Below are positions 59,104-64,000 of a stretch of 64,000 nt of DNA, in pieces. Where the stretch lies: contig OZ245738.1 of assembly GCA_965227265.1 (NCBI GenBank), positions 186,001 through 250,000 on the forward strand, written 5' to 3'. Origin of the DNA: UBA2336 sp965227265. Its GTDB lineage: Bacteria > Bacteroidota > Bacteroidia > Cytophagales > Cyclobacteriaceae. The notes below the pieces were generated by a model. That model was not told the origin of the DNA and did not search any database. It saw nothing but the letters and a program-made list of their open reading frames with translations. Within the stretch, counting starts at the first letter, position 1; each line of letters opens with the position of its first letter. A program made the position numbers and the translations under genes.

Positions 59104-59988
59104 TTACTTTTTAACCTCTGGAAAAACGTAACCGTATTCCTTTTCGATTTTTTTGTGCGACATTTTTTGCCCCGTTACAAACATGCGCACATCTTCGGTT
59201 GGTCTGTTTTGTGAATCTTTCGGTGCGGCTGCAATCTTATCAATTACCTCAAGGCCTTTGATCACTTTCCCGAAAACAGTGTAATCACCATCCAGGAAAG
59301 GTGTTCCGCCTACTGTTGTATAAATCGTTCTTTGCTCGAGAGTAAATGTGAAAGGTTTGTAATCCGGTTTTTCTTTTACAATTAAGGTATCACTCTTTTC
59401 AAAGAACGAGTTTAACCATGCTCCATCCTGTGCTTGCTGATGTTGCTGGATTTGCGTCAACAAAGATTGGTACTTGGGTGTCATAATAATATCACGCAAG
59501 TATTGACTTTTCCTGGCATTTCGAATGTTTTGCTCGTTCTGATCCAGTTCTTCAGTCGTATATTTTTTTCCCTGCACAACATAGAACTGACTTCCGCTGG
59601 AGGCTTTTGTTGGATTAATTGCATCCGCAGTACGGGCAGCTGAAAGCGCTCCGCGTTCATGGAAAAACTTGGGATTGAATTCTGCATCAACGGTATATCC
59701 GGGTCCGCCATTACCCAACCCTTGCCCGGCAACAGCTTTTTTCGAATCAGGATCTCCACCCTGGATCATAAATTCCTGAATCACACGATGGAATAAAAGA
59801 CTGTCGAGAAATTTAGTATTGACAAGCTTGATAAAATTTTCCTTATGCTTGGGTGTTTCATCATACAGAATAGCCACCATATCGCCATAGCTTGTTTTGA
59901 TGGTTACCACATACTCTTCTTTCTTACTTTGAGCGCACGCAGTTATTAAAAAACAAATGAATAAAGTCGATAAAATTGATCGTATCAT
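59104..59988 (-). CDS. Cyclophilin-type peptidyl-prolyl isomerase lipoprotein
   Basis: Protein of 294 residues with a lipobox, LITAC (Cys18) after MIRSILSTLFICFLI. The cyclophilin domain is split by a charged helical insert (about 130-210, EELDQNEQNIRNARKSQYL). Core motifs: VTIKTSYGDMVAILYDETP, LLFHRVIQEFMIQGGDP (the Arg and Gln of the active site), FFHERGALSAAR, SGSQFYVV, and GDYTVFGKVIKGLEV. Envelope protein-folding helper. 2 bp upstream of the RmlD-like gene. Confidence 0.9.
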   Translation of the reverse strand: MIRSILSTLFICFLITACAQSKKEEYVVTIKTSYGDMVAILYDETPKHKENFIKLVNTKFLDSLLFHRVIQEFMIQGGDPDSKKAVAGQGLGNGGPGYTVDAEFNPKFFHERGALSAARTADAINPTKASSGSQFYVVQGKKYTTEELDQNEQNIRNARKSQYLRDIIMTPKYQSLLTQIQQHQQAQDGAWLNSFFEKSDTLIVKEKPDYKPFTFTLEQRTIYTTVGGTPFLDGDYTVFGKVIKGLEVIDKIAAAPKDSQNRPTEDVRMFVTGQKMSHKKIEKEYGYVFPEVKK

Positions 59989-60091
59989 GGAAATGGTATT
60001 AACAGGCGGTAAAATTAAGAATTTATTAGTCTTGCCAGGAACTGGATTTTGTATGGCCGCAGGTAAGTTGTTGAAACTAGTGAAACGCTTT

Positions 60092-60964
60092 TCAGGAAAC
60101 TTCTATTGCGCGAAGAATTTCGGCTCCGCCATTTTGCAGCACTTCTTGTGCAACTTTCTTTCCCATTTCTTTGCATTCGGCAATGGTTGATGATCGTTTT
60201 GCTTTGATCACACGTTTTCCATCCGGTGAAATGAGCCCGGCTTTCAAGGTGATCAGGTTGCCTTCAAAATGTGCGTACCCGAAAGCTGGGATGCGCTGAC
60301 CATCCTGAAAAGTTTTAAGGAACGATCGTTCGGTGCGAATGCAATCTTCCGTTTCTTCGTGATTTACCCAACGCTGAATAATTTCTTTTTTATCGAACGA
60401 GAGTTTTTTATGACAGATCAGGGCAATACTTCCCTGTCCAACAGTCGGAACAAAATAACTGGTCTCGATTTTTTCGACTACCAGTTTCTCAATTCCCAAC
60501 CGTTGCGCATCGGTATGATTCATCAGTAGCGCGTATTCACCTGCTTCCATCTTCTTAACCCTAGTAGATAAATTTTCCGGCACAGAAACAATCTTGGTTT
60601 TAGGATAGAAATGTTTAAGGAACGCAATTCTCCGTAACGAATTTGTTCCTACCCGAATCCCAGGACTTGAGAGTGTTAACTTTTTACGACTGATGAGGAC
60701 ATCGTTTACAATTTCGCGTTCTGTAAAAGCAATTACTTCCAATGCATCATTTAATCGTGCGGGGATGAACGTGGCATGAAAAGAAAACACTTCAATTGCA
60801 CCCTTAAGAAGCGCATCTTCAAGTACTGTTAAATGTTTTGTATTGGTATCGAACGTAATAATTTCCGTGGTGTAACCAGAAGGCTTAATTAAATCTGCAA
60901 TCGCGTTAGCCTGACTTAAGGCAAGTTTATTATTAAAAGTGCCGATGCGAATAAGTTTGCTCAT
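60092..60964 (-). CDS. Hydroxymethylbilane synthase (HemC) homologue without catalytic residues
   Basis: Protein of 290 residues aligning over its full length with porphobilinogen deaminase: LIRIGTFNNKLALSQANAIA, VGTNSLRRIAFLKHF, MEAGEYALLM, VGQGSIAL, ERSFLKTF, NGGAEIL. However, the essential residues are changed. The VHSxKDxP motif reads VFSFHATFIP (residues 59-68), so the catalytic Asp is Phe66 and the Lys is Thr65. The cofactor-binding Cys of the GGCxxP motif is Gln223 (QDGQRIP). LRGN reads VPEN (128-131), and the GKGxFxKE loop is deleted. It should not make hydroxymethylbilane. ATGA overlap with the holB stop; the gene is intact, so a non-enzymatic or new role is likely. Annotation as hemC would mislead. 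Confidence 0.8.
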   Translation of the reverse strand: MSKLIRIGTFNNKLALSQANAIADLIKPSGYTTEIITFDTNTKHLTVLEDALLKGAIEVFSFHATFIPARLNDALEVIAFTEREIVNDVLISRKKLTLSSPGIRVGTNSLRRIAFLKHFYPKTKIVSVPENLSTRVKKMEAGEYALLMNHTDAQRLGIEKLVVEKIETSYFVPTVGQGSIALICHKKLSFDKKEIIQRWVNHEETEDCIRTERSFLKTFQDGQRIPAFGYAHFEGNLITLKAGLISPDGKRVIKAKRSSTIAECKEMGKKVAQEVLQNGGAEILRAIEVS

Positions 60965-62085
60965 GGGTTCAGGGTTTTAGAAAGCTGTAGAGAAAGGTCT
61001 AAAAAGATCATTTTTGCGCTGCCGTTGCGTTCGAGGTGATAAGCAGCATCATTCATAAACTTATACGATTTTTCAATTTTGAAAACGTTCAGCACTTTAC
61101 TGAAATCCTGGATGAATTTCAATTCGTCACCCTGCACCCGATGAAGATCATCTGCTCCGGCAGATTTCAAAAGGGATTCGCGCATCATGTTCATGCCATA
61201 GTGGATCATGTTGCGTTGGCGAAGTTTATCCAACGCATGAAATTCTTCTGATTTGGAAACCAGGCTGCTAAAGTCTTTCTTGAAGCAGTCACGCATCCAC
61301 TGAATAAACGATTGTGCGTTATCATCTTCTTCATTTTCGGATAGTTTGAACGATAAATTCAAATTCCCTTCTGCAAGCTGGGTAATGGCGGAAGCACGTT
61401 TCCGTTCAATCGACTTTTTCTCAACGAGATAATTTTCTACATCCCTATCAGCTAATAAAGGAATGGTAATGATTTGAGTTCGTGAAATAATCGTTGACAA
61501 TAAACGATCTGCTGCATTCGTAACCAGAATGAAGTATGTATGCGCAGCAGGCTCTTCCAGAATTTTTAAAATTCCATTCGCAGCCGAAGGATGCATAAAC
61601 TCAGGCTGCCAGATAATCATCACTTTATACTTACTTTCAAACGGTTTCAGTGAAAGTGATTTAACGATCTCGCGACTTTCCTCACGCGAAATTAAGGCCT
61701 GCTTATCTTCACCGCCATACGAAGTAGTCCAGTCGTCCAGGTCGCTAAAGGGTTGCTCCAATAAAAATGTCCGCCATGATTTTAATATCTCCGCTTTAAA
61801 ACGTTCATCATCCTTATCGTTCTTAACATTACTAAGCGGAAATACAAAATGTGTATCCGGATGAATATACTTTAAGCTTTTGCTACAAGCTGAACATTTG
61901 CCGCAGGAATCATCAACTTGTTTATCCTGACAATGAATATATGTTGCATACGCAAGTGCCAGAGGAAGATTCAATGCGCCTTCAGCACCTACAAACAATT
62001 GTGCATGCGCAATATGATTGCTTTTAACTGAGTCAAGTAATGTTTTCTTGGTTTCGGCTAAGCCGGGTATCTCTGAAAATTTCAT
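60961..62085 (-). CDS. holB: DNA polymerase III subunit delta-prime
   Basis: Clamp-loader subunit of 374 residues. The ATG at 62085 overlaps the previous stop (TGATG), giving MKFSEIPGLAETKKTLLDSV. AAA+ features: degenerate Walker A as usual for delta-prime (FVGAEGALNLPLA), a four-Cys zinc module (IHCQDK and CGKCSACSKSLKY), GILKILEEPAAHTYFILV (Walker B analogue) and the sensor motif TIISRTQIITIPL. Works in the cytoplasm with the tau and delta subunits to load the sliding clamp. Translationally coupled to the GlmU-like gene before it and the HemC homologue after it. Confidence 0.93.
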   Translation of the reverse strand: MKFSEIPGLAETKKTLLDSVKSNHIAHAQLFVGAEGALNLPLALAYATYIHCQDKQVDDSCGKCSACSKSLKYIHPDTHFVFPLSNVKNDKDDERFKAEILKSWRTFLLEQPFSDLDDWTTSYGGEDKQALISREESREIVKSLSLKPFESKYKVMIIWQPEFMHPSAANGILKILEEPAAHTYFILVTNAADRLLSTIISRTQIITIPLLADRDVENYLVEKKSIERKRASAITQLAEGNLNLSFKLSENEEDDNAQSFIQWMRDCFKKDFSSLVSKSEEFHALDKLRQRNMIHYGMNMMRESLLKSAGADDLHRVQGDELKFIQDFSKVLNVFKIEKSYKFMNDAAYHLERNGSAKMIFLDLSLQLSKTLNP

Positions 62086-63275
62086 CAGTTCTTCTTTTCC
62101 CAAATTCTGTTTCCGGCCGAAAGCTCAAACACATTCGCCAGGATTTCCATATCCATTTCACTGAATGTGATTTTTCTGCGCTCCATTACTCTCCACGCAG
62201 TTTCAAAAGCCTTCTTTACCTGATAGGTCGTAAAGCCACTCGCGCCACCCCACGCGAACGAAGGAACAAAGTTTCGTGGAAAGCCATCACCAAAAACATT
62301 TGCTGAAACACCTACAACCGTACCGGTATTAAACATGGTGTTGATGCCGCACTTGCTGTGATCACCCATCATTAAACCGCAGAATTGTAAACCCGTATCT
62401 GCAAAGCCACCTTTCGCGTAACTCCAGAGCTTAACGTTCTCGTAATTGTTTTTAAGGTTGGATGTATTAGTATCCGCGCCCAGGTTACACCACTCACCAA
62501 TTACGGTGTTACCGATAAATCCATCATGACCTTTATTGCTGTATCCGAAGATCACCGAATTGCTCACTTCACCGCCAACTTTTGAATACGGACCAACGGT
62601 GGAATCACCTTTTATTTTTGCACCCATGCTGATGGTTGATCCTTCACATAAAGCAAACGGACCTTTAATCAAGGCGCCTTCCTGAACAATCGAATTTTTT
62701 CCAAGATAGATCGGACCATCTTCAGCATTTAAAACTGCTGCGCGGATGTGTACGCCTTCTTCAACAAAAATATTTTGCTCTCCATATACAATCGTATGCT
62801 TGTCCTGAATGCCGGCTGATTTTCTTCCGCCCGTGATCAAACTAAAGTCAAGCCTGATCTGTGCTGCGTTATGTTGAAATATCTTCCACGGTTGATCAAT
62901 CAACGTAATGTCATCCGAAAATACTTTTGGTGTTGCTTTACCTAAATCTGGTAACGCCATGTCGGAACTTTTCCAGGCAAGAAAAGTACTTCCGTACACG
63001 AGAATTTCTCCTGGCAGCAAACCTTTTACGTGTTCAACAGCATTATCATCCGGACACCAGGCAGCATTGATAAAGAGATTATCCACCGAAGCCCTTGCGG
63101 GAAATTTTTTCTGTAAGTATGATTCCGTTAAAAATGAAGCGGTTGTTCCGAGTCGCTTTTCCCATTTCTCATGGATGTTTAAAATCCCAACCCTGATCTT
63201 ACTGATCGGGCGTGTAAACGTAAACGGGAGAAGATTAATGCGCGTAGCGGGATCGTCAAACAGTACAAGATTCAT
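62085..63275 (-). CDS. GlmU-like sugar nucleotidyltransferase / acyltransferase
   Basis: Protein of 396 residues starting at ATG 63275 (MNLVLFDDPATRINLLPFTF). An N-terminal nucleotidyltransferase-like half (about 1-190) is followed by left-handed beta-helix hexapeptide repeats (about 195-340: EEGVHIRAAVLNAEDGPIYL, GSTISMGAKIKGDSTVGPYS) and a helical end. This matches the alternate GlmU family of Bacteroidota, which couples UDP-GlcNAc formation with acetyl transfer; the reaction is by family. First gene of the holB run, 158 bp from the rpmE2 stop. Confidence 0.85.
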   Translation of the reverse strand: MNLVLFDDPATRINLLPFTFTRPISKIRVGILNIHEKWEKRLGTTASFLTESYLQKKFPARASVDNLFINAAWCPDDNAVEHVKGLLPGEILVYGSTFLAWKSSDMALPDLGKATPKVFSDDITLIDQPWKIFQHNAAQIRLDFSLITGGRKSAGIQDKHTIVYGEQNIFVEEGVHIRAAVLNAEDGPIYLGKNSIVQEGALIKGPFALCEGSTISMGAKIKGDSTVGPYSKVGGEVSNSVIFGYSNKGHDGFIGNTVIGEWCNLGADTNTSNLKNNYENVKLWSYAKGGFADTGLQFCGLMMGDHSKCGINTMFNTGTVVGVSANVFGDGFPRNFVPSFAWGGASGFTTYQVKKAFETAWRVMERRKITFSEMDMEILANVFELSAGNRIWEKKN

Positions 63276-63382
63276 GTGTGTAAATATAGAAAATACACGT
63301 TGCCGGACTTGTTCCGGCACCCCCTTTTAGAGCAATTTATCAGGGATCGCGGCACAAGGCTGCGAAGGTGAATGGCAATAAA

Positions 63383-63410
63383 AAAACCCTGACAGTATCG
63401 TCAGGGTTTT
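63383..63410. terminator. Terminator after rpmE2
   Basis: Perfect 11 bp stem AAAACCCTGAC / GTCAGGGTTTT with a 6-base loop. A and T tracts at both ends let it work on the minus strand for rpmE2 and on the plus strand. Confidence 0.85.
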
Positions 63411-63433
63411 CTCTATCCAAATGCTCGGAAGTA

Positions 63434-63682
63434 TTAAGCTTTTTTCGTGTACTTGTTTTTGAACTTCTCCACACGACCCGCTGTATCGACAAACATCTTT
63501 TTGCCGGTATAGAATGGGTGTGAAGCCGAGCTAACTTCGACCTTAATTACAGGATATTCTTTGCCGTCTTCCCACTTGATGGTTTCTTTCGTCTTCATCG
63601 TAGAACGGGTGAGGAATTTAAAATCGCTTGACAGATCGTGGAAAACAACTTCCTGGTAATCTGGGTGTAAGTCCTTTTTCAT
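63434..63682 (-). CDS. rpmE2: 50S ribosomal protein L31, type B
   Basis: Ribosomal protein of 82 residues. It begins MKKDLHPDYQEVVFHD and contains DLSSDFKFLTRSTMKTKETI, EVSSASHPFYTGKKMFVDT and VEKFKNKYTKK. The type B form lacks the CxxC zinc knot of type A, and no such Cys pair is here. Its promoter and leader share a start-site sequence with rpsT, and a terminator follows the stop. Confidence 0.96.
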   Translation of the reverse strand: MKKDLHPDYQEVVFHDLSSDFKFLTRSTMKTKETIKWEDGKEYPVIKVEVSSASHPFYTGKKMFVDTAGRVEKFKNKYTKKA

Positions 63683-63702
63683 GTGTTTTTATTCGTTTTT
63701 CC

Positions 63703-63745
63703 CTTAAAAGGACTGCAAAGATAAGGACAAAACCCTAAAACTCAA
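63703..63745 (-). promoter_or_regulatory. Promoter of rpmE2 with conserved start region
   Basis: On the minus strand TTG (63743-63745), 19 bases, TATCTTTG (63716-63723), an exact match to the Bacteroidota consensus. The next bases CAGTCCTTTTAA are nearly identical to those after the rpsT -7 box. Confidence 0.75.
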
Positions 63746-63812
63746 GAGCAGGTTTTAACATTTTTGGCTGCTTATCAGAACCTCCGTATTTTGCCCGAAT
63801 CTTTACCTGAAG

Positions 63813-64000
63813 ATGCGCAAAGCACTTATTTTTCTATTGGTTTCAGCCCCTTTTTTGGGTTTTTCACAAAGCAGCTACGTTTCGACTAACGAGAGCTACT
63901 ACCATTTGCTGGATCGGTATGAAGTAAAATCTGGCCGAATTTCACCCTATGTTTTTACTTCTGTGAAACCCTGGAAGCGGTCGGACATTGTGCAATTCAT
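63813..64000 (+). CDS. Exported protein, N-terminal part (cut by window edge)
   Basis: ATG at 63813; 62 codons are seen before the edge. The product starts with a signal peptide MRKALIFLLVSAPFLGFSQS and continues YHLLDRYEVKSGRISPYVFT then KPWKRSDIVQF. The DRYEVKSG and RSDIVQF pattern recalls capsule-assembly Wzi-like outer membrane proteins of Bacteroidota, but the piece is too short to be sure. Confidence 0.7.
   Translation, partial: MRKALIFLLVSAPFLGFSQSSYVSTNESYYHLLDRYEVKSGRISPYVFTSVKPWKRSDIVQF

Noticed and set aside
60961..62085. Degenerate Walker A in the holB product as an anomaly
   Set aside because: Loss of ATP binding is known in the delta-prime subunit, so it supports the call instead of being odd.
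1..64000. CRISPR array, prophage, insertion sequence or integron
   Set aside because: No regular spaced repeats, transposase, integrase or phage structural genes were seen; the repeats present are short palindromes or heptamers.

Overview
The window reads as a chromosomal segment of a Bacteroidota bacterium, most likely order Cytophagales. Evidence: TAnnTTTG-type -7 promoter boxes, few Shine-Dalgarno sequences, a large two-component sensor with reg_prop/Y_Y_Y periplasmic repeats, an OMP_b-brl_3-type TonB receptor, a tricorn-like S41 protease, CreD with a winged-helix partner, a GlmU-like nucleotidyltransferase of the Bacteroidota type, and many conserved lipoproteins. There is no phage, insertion sequence, CRISPR array or integrated element. 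No stretch over about 300 bases lacks a gene.

Layout. 1-7 kb (minus): rny (cut by the window edge), zapA, a ZapB-like coiled coil and pheT; then DUF1028 and DUF1684 proteins, radC and rpsT. 7-14.8 kb (mixed): exported Zn-phospholipase/S1-P1-like protein, lipoprotein, SRPBCC-GyrI protein, DUF4199 membrane protein, pepP-ridA, an A-type Fe-S carrier, methylmalonyl-CoA epimerase, a 52-residue lipoprotein and thiL. 14.8-20.7 kb: 1052-residue sensor kinase, a hypothetical protein, acpH-like, terB-like and an exported amidohydrolase. 20.7-26.6 kb: compact seven-gene minus-strand run (FAD oxidoreductase, membrane protein, TlpA thioredoxin, AsnB, small membrane protein, DUF4260, HMA-MauE fusion). 26.6-32 kb: NlpC/P60 lipoprotein, glycosylasparaginase, cutC, TonB receptor with an extra C-terminal domain. 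32-33.3 kb: tRNA-Ala(GGC) and a tRNA-Pro whose anticodon reads AGG, around a DinB-like gene. 33.3-43.4 kb: carboxypeptidase-regulatory-like protein, arsR-yjjG-pruA, the creD cluster with its regulator, and tricorn-like protease. 43.5-49.7 kb: tRNA-Asn, ABC-F ATPase, Hsp20, HtrA protease, ALDH7-type dehydrogenase, response regulator. 49.7-58.2 kb: helical hypothetical protein, WG-repeat protein, PafA-like phosphatase, LpxR-like deacylase, APC permease. 58.2-64 kb (minus): RmlD-like reductase, cyclophilin lipoprotein, degenerate HemC homologue, holB, GlmU-like protein and rpmE2; a truncated exported-protein gene starts at the right edge.

Most genes are housekeeping, envelope or catabolic. PruA (proline to glutamate) and the ALDH7-like enzyme (probably lysine catabolism) point to amino-acid use; TonB receptor, LpxR, tricorn, HtrA and the phosphatase belong to a typical Gram-negative envelope. 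The strongest anomalies are: a HemC homologue that has lost the residues needed to hold the cofactor and carry out catalysis; an A34 proline tRNA; an ABC-F protein with a ruined second Walker A; a TonB receptor with an extra C-terminal beta domain; a seven-gene cluster combining thiol-redox proteins with asparagine synthetase; and a family of intergenic palindromes (half-site GTAGAGACGCAAAA) recurring at gene 3' ends.
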